In this document: in pieces, positions 34,920 to 44,200 of the stretch
Position numbering within the stretch: the first letter of the stretch is position 1
Layout of the letters: every line of letters starts with the position of its first letter
DNA from: Sphingomonas sp. JUb134
Lineage (GTDB): Bacteria > Pseudomonadota > Alphaproteobacteria > Sphingomonadales > Sphingomonadaceae
DNA: 64,000 nt
Direction: 5' to 3'
NCBI RefSeq assembly: GCF_004341505.2
Contig: NZ_SLYP02000001.1
Coordinates: forward strand, 1,884,501 to 1,948,500
Program-made: the position numbers and the translations under genes
Notes under the pieces: generated by a model
What the model was told of the DNA's origin: nothing
Database searches by the model: none
The model's input: only the letters and a program-made list of their open reading frames with translations

Positions 34920-35537
34920 TCATGCCGCGATCTTCGGCATCGCTGGCCGGTTGGCCCGGCACCAGTTTTCCCAAGCGACCCGCCCGGCAGCGTTGCTGCG
35001 CGGAGAGCACCACTGGTGGCGCAGGCTGTGCCAAAGCTGCTCGCTGCGCGGCGTCGGGATGCCGTACATGCAGTTCAGCCCGGACTGCTCATGCTTCCTG
35101 GCCTTGGTGCGCCGCTCGCGCGCGGCGAGGAGATATCGACCCATGAGGTATTCGGCCGGCGCCTCGAAAAGGCTGTCGAGCATCTGGTAGCGGGTACGCT
35201 CAGCGATGATCTGCGCCGCGCGCTCGATCTCGTCCCTGTCCTTGTCGCTGGCGTGCTCGCGTGCGAGCTGCTCGAGGTCGGCGAGGAAACGGTCGCGATC
35301 GACGATCACGATGCGGTACCCCGTTTCGAGGTCTGCCGCGATCTGGCGGAGCGCGGCCCCGTAGCTCTTCGCACCGCGTGCGGTCAGCTTCACCATCGGG
35401 CGCAGCTCGAGCTGGAAGCGCCCGTCTGCGTGATGGTGGACGACGAGCGAGTCGTCGATCGCGGTCAGATGGTAGCGATACTCGCGAGCGGTATACATCG
35501 GGTGGATAACGACGAGCCTGGCGGGGTGGGTGTCCAT
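34920..35537 (-). CDS. Hypothetical protein, last gene of the unknown operon
   Basis: This 205-residue soluble protein was not recognised. It begins MDTHPARLVVIHPMYTAREY; the middle is helical and charged (FLADLEQLAREHASDKDRDE), and the C-terminus contains GLNCMYGIPTPRSEQLWHSL and a Trp-rich end. It follows the gene at 35568 by 30 bases on the same strand. It is the most distal gene of a six-gene minus-strand group whose likely promoter is the repeat-rich region near 38500. Confidence 0.6.
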   Translation of the reverse strand: MDTHPARLVVIHPMYTAREYRYHLTAIDDSLVVHHHADGRFQLELRPMVKLTARGAKSYGAALRQIAADLETGYRIVIVDRDRFLADLEQLAREHASDKDRDEIERAAQIIAERTRYQMLDSLFEAPAEYLMGRYLLAARERRTKARKHEQSGLNCMYGIPTPRSEQLWHSLRHQWCSPRSNAAGRVAWENWCRANRPAMPKIAA

Positions 35538-35567
35538 GATGTGTTCCTCTGAATGTGGGGAGCCGGC

Positions 35568-36095
35568 TCAGCGGCCGAGATTGCGGGGAAGCGGCGTGGC
35601 GTAGGGCGTGCCGCCGAAGACGAGCTGCTGAAGCAGCGCCTGCCCGCTCGCGATGCCGAGCATGCGATCGGCCTTGTTGCGGTATGGGAGCCGCGGCGCG
35701 GGACTGATCCCGGCGGCGTCGATCGCGATCGCCACGCCGGCGTCATCGGCCGAGACGAGGAACGCGCCTCGCTTGGGCACCGTCCACAGCCGCAGCGCCG
35801 GGTAATGCACCGCGTCACCTTCGCCGGGGAGGACCGCGTCGATCTCGAATGTATGCCCCGACAGCATCTTGTCGGTCCAGGTGGCAAGGACGCTGACGCC
35901 CTCCTTCAGCGCAAATGCCCTGAGCGCAAAGGGATCGATGGCGCGGGTCTCGTCGCCGGCGACGATGACGAGGTTGCCGGGGAGCACCAGCGCTCGCGAT
36001 ACGATCCCGAAATATCTTTCCACGCCGTCGTTTCTGATGAAGCTGGCGAGCGCGTTGATGGCGCGCTCGCGCGCCGAACGGGGGTCCTTGAGCAT
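35568..36095 (-). CDS. Hypothetical protein of the unknown operon (LW-VP family member)
   Basis: This 175-residue soluble protein was not recognised. It contains LVIVAGDETRAIDPFALRAF followed later by LRLWTVPKRGAFLVSADDAG. The spacing resembles two other products of the same operon (36153 and 37686), which carry ALIVSSAGEGTPMFA with LWLVPDVDG, and ALIAVTTAAPPMFA with LWLVPERAG. I infer an ancient duplication. No catalytic motif is obvious. Confidence 0.6.
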   Translation of the reverse strand: MLKDPRSARERAINALASFIRNDGVERYFGIVSRALVLPGNLVIVAGDETRAIDPFALRAFALKEGVSVLATWTDKMLSGHTFEIDAVLPGEGDAVHYPALRLWTVPKRGAFLVSADDAGVAIAIDAAGISPAPRLPYRNKADRMLGIASGQALLQQLVFGGTPYATPLPRNLGR

Positions 36096-36152
36096 GTGGG
36101 TGACCTTCTCTTGCTCCCCACGTCGCGGGGCCTTTCATCGATCCTCACAGGA

Positions 36153-36656
36153 TCACCCTCCCACCACCTCCCGCATCCAGGCCGCGGCGCGGTCGAGCCC
36201 GGCCTGGCGTTCGCTCGCGAGCACCCATGGCACGGTCGCCACGTGATGCAGCGCATCGACGAGATGAAAGGCGAAGGGCGTTGCGCCATCGACGTCGGGC
36301 ACGAGCCACAGCTCACTGGTGTCGGCGAGCCACGGCAGCAGCGGCTGCGTCCACACCGTCTCGCTCCGCGCCCACGTCGCCATGGCGAACATGGGCGTGC
36401 CCTCGCCCGCAGACGACACGATGAGCGCGTCGCTGCGCGCCTCGCGCACGACGGGCTCCACCTGTCGCGTCGCGAATGGCAGCGCGGCGCTGGTGGGCAC
36501 CAGCAGCAGCTGCGCCGCGTCGACGTACAGGAACTGCGCGAAGCTGGTAGTCGGCAGCGGGCCGCGATCGAAGCGCCAGCCGACCCTGGCCGCCACGGCC
36601 AGCGCCAGCTGAAGCGCGCGGGCTTCCGCCGCGACGCGCTTGTCGTTCGGTATCAT
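36153..36656 (-). CDS. Hypothetical protein of the unknown operon (LW-VP family member)
   Basis: This 167-residue soluble protein begins at ATG 36656 and is preceded by the stop of the antitoxin-like gene (36668). SDALIVSSAGEGTPMFAMAT and ELWLVPDVDGATPFAF are the segments that resemble the products at 35568 and 37686. The N-terminal third is alanine-rich and helical. The frame is open for 13 codons upstream of the chosen start, overlapping the previous gene. Confidence 0.58.
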   Translation of the reverse strand: MIPNDKRVAAEARALQLALAVAARVGWRFDRGPLPTTSFAQFLYVDAAQLLLVPTSAALPFATRQVEPVVREARSDALIVSSAGEGTPMFAMATWARSETVWTQPLLPWLADTSELWLVPDVDGATPFAFHLVDALHHVATVPWVLASERQAGLDRAAAWMREVVGG

Positions 36657-36667
36657 CGATTTGCCTT

Positions 36668-37063
36668 TCAGGAGTAAGTGTCGGCCACCCGCCACATCTT
36701 CACCTTGGGAAGCGGCAGGGTGCCTGCGACGCAGCGCGGCTGCCGCAGACCCGCCACGTCGATCGGCCGGCGCAGCGCCTCGCCGATCGACACGCCGCCG
36801 AGCTCGGCGACCGGGCGCTCAATCGCGGCCGCGATCGCGCGGCTGTCGTGCCCGCACCGCAGCTCCAGCCGGATCAGGACGTTGAGGAGGAATGCGCTGC
36901 GCTCGGCAAGGCCCTCGCCGGAGCTGACGATCTCGCCCGCTGCCACCAGGCGCTCGGCCTCATCGGCATTGATCCCCAGCGACGAGCAGGCCAGCCCCGC
37001 ATCGAGCCGATGCGTGTGGAGAAGGCGGCCGATCTCGGCCACCTCCCACTCTCCGCCGCTCAT
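36668..37063 (-). CDS. Hypothetical protein, weakly like MbcA/ParS/Xre antitoxins
   Basis: This 131-residue helical protein begins MSGGEWEVAEIGRLLH. An N-terminal helical pair around SSLGINADEAERLVAAGE, followed by RSAFLLNVLIRLELRCG and VAELGGVSIGEALRRPIDV, resembles the toxin-binding half of Xre/MbcA-type antitoxins. The start overlaps the stop of the MobA/L-like gene (ATGA). A RES-domain or similar toxin is not visible next to it, so the assignment to a toxin-antitoxin pair is not supported beyond this likeness. Confidence 0.5.
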   Translation of the reverse strand: MSGGEWEVAEIGRLLHTHRLDAGLACSSLGINADEAERLVAAGEIVSSGEGLAERSAFLLNVLIRLELRCGHDSRAIAAAIERPVAELGGVSIGEALRRPIDVAGLRQPRCVAGTLPLPKVKMWRVADTYS

Positions 37064-37686
37064 AGCGACGCCAGCAGCGCGTCGAAGCGCGCGCGCACCA
37101 TCGGCCAAACCCGGTCGCCGTTCAGCGCGGCGACGTGGCCGCCCCAGCCGATCCCCGTCAGCGTGCGAACGCCGAGAAGGATGTGGCAGTGCGGGGTCGC
37201 GGTGTTGGCGACGAGCCCCGGCACGTGCTGGACCACCAGCGCGGGGACCGAGAATTCATCGACGAGTTCGGTCGTCAGCGTGTGCGCCAACCGCCAGGCA
37301 CGGTGCAGCCGCGCCGGCGTCCATGTCAGCGTGACGTAGGTGAGCAGCGCCTTGGCGCCTGCCACGTACGCGGCGTCGATGTCGGTGAACAGCACCTTAG
37401 GGCACGTGAACCGGTTGTCGGCATCGCGCGGCAGGATGACCTCATGTCGGTATGCGTTGGACCGCCACGGCTGGTCGGCCGCATCGACGTCGATCAGCAG
37501 CTTGGCGGCGGCGAACTCGGCGGCGCTGTTGGCGCGCTCACGGTGCAGAGGCCGCAGCGTGCCCGTCATGCACCGGGGCGCCGCGGCCATGTCGGCGGGA
37601 TCACCGTTAAGGATCAGCCAGGTGTGGGGATTGCTCGCACTGAGCGGCGTATCGGCGTTGATCACGACCGGCTTTGACGCACCCAT
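37060..37686 (-). CDS. MobA/MobL-like protein (relaxase-type His motif)
   Basis: This 208-residue protein has LVVQHVPGLVANTATPHCHI followed by LLGVRTLTGIGWGG. That resembles the HUH segment of MobA/MobL relaxases, where a PHxHxLL/TR pattern binds the metal. No N-terminal Tyr-containing relaxase motif was found and the protein is short, so it is either a derived family member or a fragment recruited to a new use. Its start shares one base with the stop at 37686 and its stop overlaps the next start, so it sits inside a tightly coupled operon. Confidence 0.5.
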   Translation of the reverse strand: MGASKPVVINADTPLSASNPHTWLILNGDPADMAAAPRCMTGTLRPLHRERANSAAEFAAAKLLIDVDAADQPWRSNAYRHEVILPRDADNRFTCPKVLFTDIDAAYVAGAKALLTYVTLTWTPARLHRAWRLAHTLTTELVDEFSVPALVVQHVPGLVANTATPHCHILLGVRTLTGIGWGGHVAALNGDRVWPMVRARFDALLASL

Positions 37687-38198
37687 CAGCGCACCTCCAC
37701 CGGCTGGAGGATGCGCGCCATGTCGCAAGCGGCGCGCCTGACCCCACGCTCGCGCTCGGTGAGCGTCGAGAAGGGCGGCACCATCTCGAGGCAGAAGCCG
37801 GTGGGCGTGATCGACACCGAGGGACCGGCTCGCTCCGGCACCAGCCACAGGCCGCTCGCGTCGCGGTACAGCGCGAAGTTACGCTCGACCCAGACGGCAC
37901 ACGGCAGCGAGCCGAGCGCGAAGTCGGCAGCGATCACACCTCGCCCAGCGTCGCCGAGGCGCAGCAGCACGACGTCAAGACGGTGCTCGCCGGCGATCGC
38001 CTCCAGGCTGCCGGCGAACATCGGCGGGGCGGCGGTGGTCACCGCGATGAGCGCGTCGCGCTCGGGCACGTGCAGGGCGGGCGTCGGCAGGCCGCGCACC
38101 GGCACATAATCGTAGGTGTCGCTGGCGCCGAGCGCCTCCAGCAGCAGGCCGGTCGCGGTGCTCGAAGGGCTGCAGCCCAGCGGGGTAGTCATATCCAT
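37686..38198 (-). CDS. Hypothetical protein, first gene of the unknown operon (LW-VP family member)
   Basis: This 170-residue soluble protein was not recognised. DALIAVTTAAPPMFAGSLEA and GLWLVPERAGPSVSIT align by eye with segments of the products at 36153 and 35568. LEMVPPFSTLTERERGVRRA near the end is charged and helical. It is the first gene downstream of the repeat-rich region at 38476-38607, which likely holds the operon's promoter. Its stop and the next start share one base. Confidence 0.6.
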   Translation of the reverse strand: MDMTTPLGCSPSSTATGLLLEALGASDTYDYVPVRGLPTPALHVPERDALIAVTTAAPPMFAGSLEAIAGEHRLDVVLLRLGDAGRGVIAADFALGSLPCAVWVERNFALYRDASGLWLVPERAGPSVSITPTGFCLEMVPPFSTLTERERGVRRAACDMARILQPVEVR

Positions 38199-38475
38199 GA
38201 TGTTCAGGGACTTTCGCTTGCGTGGCCGCCCGTCATCGCGGCGAGCGGCAAGCCCCTTCAGATTTTACTTCACCATCGGGGCTCGATTGAGCCCGCACCT
38301 TCGGACCTTCACCTCATCGGTGCCCAAGGCAGCGCCGCCTTCCGGAACCGTCGAAGCCGGTGGAGGACCTGACGCGGCCACGCGGCACAAACCGTGTCAA
38401 ATCGCTGATCGATGCGACCGGCGGGGTAGGGGGCCTCGACCCCGATCCCCTCGCGCGCACGCGCGCGTGAGAGCA

Positions 38476-38607
38476 AGGTAAAAGTGGGTCCCCCAGTTTT
38501 ACGGTATTGCGCCCAACTTTTTAAGCATGTCAAAAACGCCGGTTTGACATGTCGCAGAAAGCGATTTCCTCATCATAGAACATGAATTTGACATGCCGTT
38601 GACGTGT
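38476..38607. repeat. Cluster of inverted and direct repeats in a divergent leader
   Basis: The 430-base gap 38199-38628 has no gene. It contains GTAAAAGTGG / CCAGTTTTAC (38476-38485 and 38491-38500, 9 of 10 paired). It also has a perfect 9-base inverted repeat CATGTCAAA / TTTGACATG (38526-38534 and 38543-38551), a third copy TTTGACATG (38587-38595) and a related GTTGACGTG (38599-38607). TTGACA in these copies could serve as a -35 element on both strands. Possible roles are an operator array for the divergent units, or a transfer/replication origin given the MobA/L-like gene nearby. Confidence 0.6.
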
Positions 38608-38628
38608 TAGCACGCCGCCAAGAGATGC

Positions 38629-39588
38629 GTGTCAGATACGGAGATCACATGGGGGTGGTTGACGTTTTCACTGACTTGGTTCCTCATCATAGTGCGCAAC
38701 GGTAGGGCGCTATGGAGAACGATCGTGTCGCTAGAAGACGAAGCAGTCAGTGATCCGTCTGGATTGCCGGACGGCGAGGCCGGCGGTCAAGACGAGATCA
38801 ATGAGCGGATCGCCGTTGTTTTCGCAACAGGCGGTAGCAGTGCTCTCGTATTCAATCTGAACATCCTGTCGGTGCTACGCACTGAGGAGGATCGCTCAGC
38901 GTACCTCAATGCAGTTGCGATGGCCATGACGCCTGATCGGATCGACCCGAAGTTGTGGGAGCGGTGGCTGGGCGGGGGGCCAGGGCCTTACGAACGGTCA
39001 GCGCCTAAGCGACCGACGACCCACGGACAATCCATATCGCGTGACCTGCAGCGGCAGTCTCAAACGGTTACCCGTGCGGACTACGACGTCACGAAGGCCA
39101 AGGAGTCCCTCCAGCGGGCGCAAGAGCGGGTCGACTTGGCTGAAGCTGCGTTGGTCAAGGCAAAGGCGGACGATCAAGCCACTCTACAATCAGCGGTGTA
39201 CAAGGCGCTACGCTCAGAGATGGAGCCCATGTTCGCCATGGGTCCGGCGTGGGCAATCATGCGCGCGCTGAGCGGCGCTGTGCCGTCGGATGAAATGGCA
39301 GACGAACTACGCTTCGAGCGCAATGAGCAGAAAAGATCGGAGTTAGAAGCTCGTGTTCGTAAGGAGCGTCGAGCAGAAACCGCGCAGATCATGTCGGTGC
39401 TGTACGCGTGGGTCGGCGACTACGCGTTCGAGCGCTCTCTGCGAGATGCTATCCTCGACGTCGTTAAAAATTACGAGAAGCTCGCCGCACCGCGAAGCAG
39501 CCAGGACATGCAGAGCTTCAAGCGTGCGGGGGTCGTTCCCGGTGAGGCAGCGTGGGACCGAGGCGAAGTGCTCGATGGCTTCTCTTGA
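38629..39588 (+). CDS. Hypothetical membrane-anchored coiled-coil protein
   Basis: This 319-residue protein starts at GTG 38629. Residues about 8-24 (WGWLTFSLTWFLIIV) form one membrane helix. A charged region follows, then a long coiled coil (about 140-190, KAKESLQRAQERVDLAEAAL) and a second helical segment with FERNEQKRSELEARVRKE. No enzymatic motif was seen. It is divergent from the six-gene operon and shares its repeat-rich leader. Codon use and GC content are lower than in the flanking metabolic genes, consistent with acquisition by transfer. Confidence 0.6.
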   Translation: MSDTEITWGWLTFSLTWFLIIVRNGRALWRTIVSLEDEAVSDPSGLPDGEAGGQDEINERIAVVFATGGSSALVFNLNILSVLRTEEDRSAYLNAVAMAMTPDRIDPKLWERWLGGGPGPYERSAPKRPTTHGQSISRDLQRQSQTVTRADYDVTKAKESLQRAQERVDLAEAALVKAKADDQATLQSAVYKALRSEMEPMFAMGPAWAIMRALSGAVPSDEMADELRFERNEQKRSELEARVRKERRAETAQIMSVLYAWVGDYAFERSLRDAILDVVKNYEKLAAPRSSQDMQSFKRAGVVPGEAAWDRGEVLDGFS

Positions 39589-40014
39589 GCGTCACACCTG
39601 ATCGATGTTTGCGACGCTGTCTGGAAAAGTCAGGGGCCGATAAGTTCCGCTACAGCGAAGTGTGGCGGCGGCGAGTACGAAGTAGGGGAGTAAGTTCCCC
39701 TTTTGAGGGGGTTACGGCCTGTCCGCTTTCGGGCGCTGAGATGGATTAAACGGCCCTTCGTTCATCCGTCGCCGGAGGGCGGCAAAGCGCCTCGATCGCC
39801 CATGGCCGGTTCTGGAGGATCAAAGCGGCCTTAGAGCATCGCCTCGCCCCTAAGATAATCTCGGATCGCGAGATCAACTCCAAAGGTCGGTAGCATCCGT
39901 AGTCTCGACGCGGAGCGGCACCCGAACGTTGCGCGATTCTCGTCTGGCAGGTCCGAGCAAGCTGGACTGAGCCGATGAACCATTGTGCCGCGGTTCATCG
40001 GCTCGGTGCGTCAA
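39589..40014. other. Non-coding stretch with a perfect inverted repeat
   Basis: No gene is evident in these 426 bases. Next to the stop of the gene at 40015 lies a perfect 13-base inverted repeat, GAGCCGATGAACC (39969-39981) with its complement at 39992-40004 and a 10-base loop. It lacks a T-run on either strand. It may act as a processed 3' end for the minus-strand gene at 40015, or as a recombination or protein-binding site. Confidence 0.5.
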
Positions 40015-40815
40015 TCAGGCCTCAACCTTCCTCGTACGGTTGGTCATTCGCTTGGTGTACGCCTTTTCCTCTTCCAAGTCCGGGAACGTCAGCCCGTCAA
40101 GCCCGTCGACGATCGGTCTTAGCTGATCGATGGTCCGGAGATCCTCCAGCAGTTGCGCACGGCTGTAGGTGTCCGGATCGATGATGGCGCCGTCGAAACG
40201 CCTTAGGGTCATGGGCGCACCCTGAAAGTGGTAGGTGGTGAGTTCCTGCAGCTTAGCGTGGCGAGTTGAGTATCGGTCGAGCGGCCGATCAAAGTCTTCG
40301 CAGCGGCCCGGAAGTGCACGATGCGTGATGTTCGTGCAGTTCACCGTCGGGATAAGCCAGCAATAGACCAGGCGCTTGCGGGCCTGCTCGACATCACCGT
40401 CCTCGATCGCCATCAGCACGAGCGACTTGACTTGGGCGACCGGGAAGCCGTGCTCGACGTCCTTCAGTTCGATCGGCTGACCTGCACGTTCCTCGGTGAA
40501 GAACTGCGGGCACTTCTTTCTCGTCCACGGAAGCAGGTACTGATCGCGCATGAGGTCCCCGACCGCCTCGCGCCGTCGCCGCTGGGCGACGCGTGCGAAT
40601 GTCGGCACCTTCTGAACGAGCAGATCGAGGAAGCGGATGTCGGCGTCGAGCTTGGCAGGCAGATAGAGGCCGGCCCAGTCTGCTACCTTCACTCCATGCC
40701 ACCCGCGTTCCAGCTGTTCGGACCAGACAGCTCGGACGTCTACCGGCGTGTTGTCGGTATCGGCCCGTTCGGGACCGTCGTTGCTGTACTGCGGTGCGTC
40801 TTCATCATCGAACAT
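40015..40815 (-). CDS. Hypothetical protein
   Basis: This 266-residue soluble protein was not recognised. The N-terminus is acidic (MFDDEDAPQYSNDGPERADT). The middle contains LPAKLDADIRFLDLLVQKVP and CPQFFTEERAG, and the C-terminus is basic (KAYTKRMTNRTRKVEA). No signal peptide or membrane segment is present. It lies 70 bases downstream of the small membrane protein gene on the same strand and could be the last gene of the nuclease/helicase operon. That membership is inferred from direction and spacing only. Confidence 0.55.
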   Translation of the reverse strand: MFDDEDAPQYSNDGPERADTDNTPVDVRAVWSEQLERGWHGVKVADWAGLYLPAKLDADIRFLDLLVQKVPTFARVAQRRRREAVGDLMRDQYLLPWTRKKCPQFFTEERAGQPIELKDVEHGFPVAQVKSLVLMAIEDGDVEQARKRLVYCWLIPTVNCTNITHRALPGRCEDFDRPLDRYSTRHAKLQELTTYHFQGAPMTLRRFDGAIIDPDTYSRAQLLEDLRTIDQLRPIVDGLDGLTFPDLEEEKAYTKRMTNRTRKVEA

Positions 40816-40885
40816 CGTCTGCAGGTCTCCAGTTCTACTTCATGACTGTGGTCCGCAAGCGGCTAATGTTTCATTATCGGTATGA

Positions 40886-41221
40886 TCACAGCCATCTCTT
40901 CTCGCCCGACTTCATCACCTCCCACCCGGTGGCGAGAAGCGCGATGTCCGCTGCGGCGAACACCGTCGCTGTCCTCGTCCAGCCGTACGACAGCAGGATC
41001 ACTGGCCAGCCGATCGCCAGCATATTCATCATGATGCCGATTAGACGGGTGGCGGGGTGCCACCACCTGGCGGGCCGCTGATACTGCTCGTGCACAATCA
41101 CGGCGCCATCGCCGCTGCCTGACCAGACCTCGCGCACCACTAGCCGGGCATTCAGCGGCAGATCGGTGCGAATATCTTCAAGGCGCGGGCGCTGACTGTA
41201 GCCCGGGTCGCATCCCGTCAT
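40886..41221 (-). CDS. Small two-helix membrane protein coupled to the nuclease/helicase
   Basis: This 111-residue protein has a polar N-terminal half (residues 1-58) and two membrane segments, about 59-80 (LIGIMMNMLAIGWPVILLSY) and 84-102 (TATVFAAADIALLATGW). Its start shares one base with the stop of the large fusion gene (TGATG), so the two are translationally coupled. A membrane partner beside a nucleic-acid enzyme is a common layout in effector systems. Function is unknown. Confidence 0.65.
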   Translation of the reverse strand: MTGCDPGYSQRPRLEDIRTDLPLNARLVVREVWSGSGDGAVIVHEQYQRPARWWHPATRLIGIMMNMLAIGWPVILLSYGWTRTATVFAAADIALLATGWEVMKSGEKRWL

Positions 41222-44200
41222 CAGGCGGCACGACGTTCGTCGATGGCGGCGGCCGACCGGTCCCGCTGCTCGTTGGCGAACTGCTTGGCCCAGCACAGGC
41301 CATCCACCAGCTCCATCTGTTCGATAGTGGAGCAGGGAATCTCGAGCAGGCGCGGGCTGGCGTAGATCACCGCCAGGCACTTGGCCCGACTGATCGCGAC
41401 ATTCAGCCGGTTGCGGCTATACAGGAATTCAATGTTCCTCGGCAGGTCGTCGCCCGAGGAGGTCGCCATCGAGACGAGCACGACCGGCGCCTCCTGGCCC
41501 TGGAACTTGTCCACGGTCCCGACCCGCGCGGCATCGGGGAGCACGCGCTTCAGCAGCTCGACCTGCATGTTGTACGGCGACACCACGAGGATATCGTCGG
41601 TACCGATTACGTGTTGATCGCCATGCCGATCGGTCCATCGTCCGCCCAGGACGGCCCGGTAGGTGAGGGCGAGCCGGTCGGCCTCCTGCTGCGACCGCTG
41701 CGTGCATCCGGCATGCTCAACGTCCACGAAGCGCAGGCCAGCGGGCGCGAGCGCATCCGGATCCCGCGTGCAGTCGACTTCCAGGCGCTGGCTGGCGGTG
41801 GTCGCTTCCGCTTCCAGCCGCCCCTCGTACACCGCATCGGAGATGAAGCGGCACAGGTCCGGGTGCATGCGCCGGGTGACGGGCAGGAACACGCCCTGCT
41901 CGGCGGGAACGGTAGCATGGCCTTCGAGAAGGTAGTCGAGCGCGGACATGCCGCTGCTGCCCGGGTGCGTGCCCTTGATCGGCTGGGAAAGCTGCATCTG
42001 GTCGCCCACAAGCACGACGTTGCGTCCGGCGACGCCCATGGCGACGATGTTGGCAAGGCTGACCTGGCCGGCCTCGTCAATGAAGAGGTAGTCGAAGGCC
42101 TCGTCCATCTCCTCGCGTGCGAACAGCCATGCCGTGCCCGCTACGAGCTGATGGTGGGACTGAACCCCGCTGCCGTTCCCGCCGATCACGTCCTCGATCC
42201 AGCCGCGCGTGCCGAGCGCCTGATCCTCGCGGCTCGACTTCTTCATGCCCCGGCAGCTCAGCCCCTGCGCCGTGGCCATCGCCTCGACGTCGGCGAGCAG
42301 GTTGTTGATGGCCTTGTGCGAATTGGACGCGATGCCGATCCGCTTGCCGGCGGCGAGCAGGGCCACGATCGCCTGGGACGACGTATAGGTCTTGCCTGCG
42401 CCCGGTGGGCCCTGGATCAGGAGGTAGCTGTCGTCGAGCGCAAGCAGGGCTTCGATGGCGCCGGCGGTTGCGTCGGTACCATCGGCCACGATCGCCTGGC
42501 CCGGCGTGCGGCCGGAGAGGCTGGGGCGGTCACGGCGGAGAACGGAGGTGATCGCACCGTACCGATCTCCGCCTGCGGCGACATGCTCGGCATAGCGGTG
42601 GATGGCGGCGCGCAGGACGGCGTCACCGATCGGGCCGGTAGGGATGAGCGCCGCCCCGGGGTCCAGCGGCGAGCGGCTGGGGCCGAGCTTCAACTCTATG
42701 ACGCGCGCCTCCTCGTCCAGCGAGACGATGTCACCGGCCGGTTCGAGCGTTCCGGAGCGGAGGGGAGAGTCCCCGACCTTCAGCTTGAAATCCTGCGCCG
42801 AGAAGGTGAAGGTATGGACGGTCGAGCGCTTCTCCTTTCGGGGCGCGATCGTCGGGTGAGGCATGAGCTCGGCGAGACTCTCGGCGTCGTTCAGCAGCGC
42901 CTCGCGGTCCATGTCCTGACGCGCGAACATCGCCCACCAGGACGGCTTCGCCTCGCGGCGGTGGAACTCGAGCAGGTCGACCAGCAGCCGGCGCCATGGC
43001 ACATCTTCGGCTTCGATCAGCGCCTCGGCCATGCGGCGTGTCCGCTCCTCCGCTTCGGTCCGCGCCGCCGTCTTGGCCGGATCCGGAGCCGCGACCTCGC
43101 GGCCTTCGAACCAGGGGGTACCGGCGGGCCGGAGCGACAGCAGCCAGTCGCGGCACATGCGGGTCGAGCGGCAGTCGATCTCGTTGTAGTCGGCGATCTC
43201 GCGCAGCAGCTGCTCGTCGCCGAGGCGGCGCCAGCGCTCGTAAATGATGATGCTGTCGCCGGCGTTCTTGACCTCGCCCTGGCGGCCGCCCGGCAGGTAA
43301 AAGGCTTCCATGTTCTTGATCGAGTAGCGCGGCTCCGACGTCCGGATGGACTCGGCGACGACGCGATAGAGATCGACGAACTTCTCGCCGCGCAGAAGGT
43401 CGTCGACCTCCGCCTCGCGCGTGCCGTGATACATCGCGAGCTTCTTGAGCGCGGTTTGCTCGTACGCCGCATAGTGGTAGATGTGCGCCGCAGGAAATCG
43501 GGCGAGCCGGTCGACCATGAAGTCGACGGTCTGTTCGAACGCGAGCTTCTCGCTCTCGCGATCATGTGCCCAGAAGTCGTGGAATCGGTCCTCGCCGTCA
43601 CCGTCGAAGGCGACCAAGCCGAAAAGATACTCGAGCCCGCCATCGAACAGTGGATCGCCCTCCATGTCGAAGAACATGTCGCCGTGATCGGGCCGCGGCA
43701 GCCGCGCGAAGCCGCGGCCGGGCTGGACCGGGAGGGTCTCAACCTTCCGTTCCCCTGTCCGTCGCTGATGGGCCTGAAGGCGCGCCTGGTTCGAGAGCCG
43801 CACCACGGTATCGGGCTGCATTCCGTCGATGCGGGTTCCCGCCGGCAGCAGGCCGAGCGTTTCGATGTCGTCGATGCCGGCGCCGCGCAGGGCGGCGATC
43901 TGGCCGCGCCCCATTCCCGCGACGATGGAGAGGTGATCGGCGGCCTCCCATTCGGCCTCGCAGCGATCTGACCAGCGGCAGAAGGTGCAGTGTCCGCACG
44001 GGTCGCCGGCCGACGTCGCCGGCGGCGCGTCAACATACGCTTCGAACCGGCGGCGCGCGAAGCCGAAATAGTGCAGCACCGACGAGGTGCGCAGCGAGGT
44101 GATCTCGCCCGAACCGAGCACCACGTGCATCTGCGGGGGAATCACGCCCTGCACCTCGGCGAGCATCTCGGCATAGACACACAGCTGCAGCACATGCTTG

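Noticed and set aside
36668..37686. A toxin-antitoxin pair.
   Set aside because: The antitoxin likeness is weak and the coupled neighbour resembles a MobA/MobL protein rather than a RES or other toxin.
38526..38607. CRISPR-like spacing of TTTGACATG copies.
   Set aside because: Copies are nine bases, in mixed orientation and unevenly spaced; an operator or origin explains them better.
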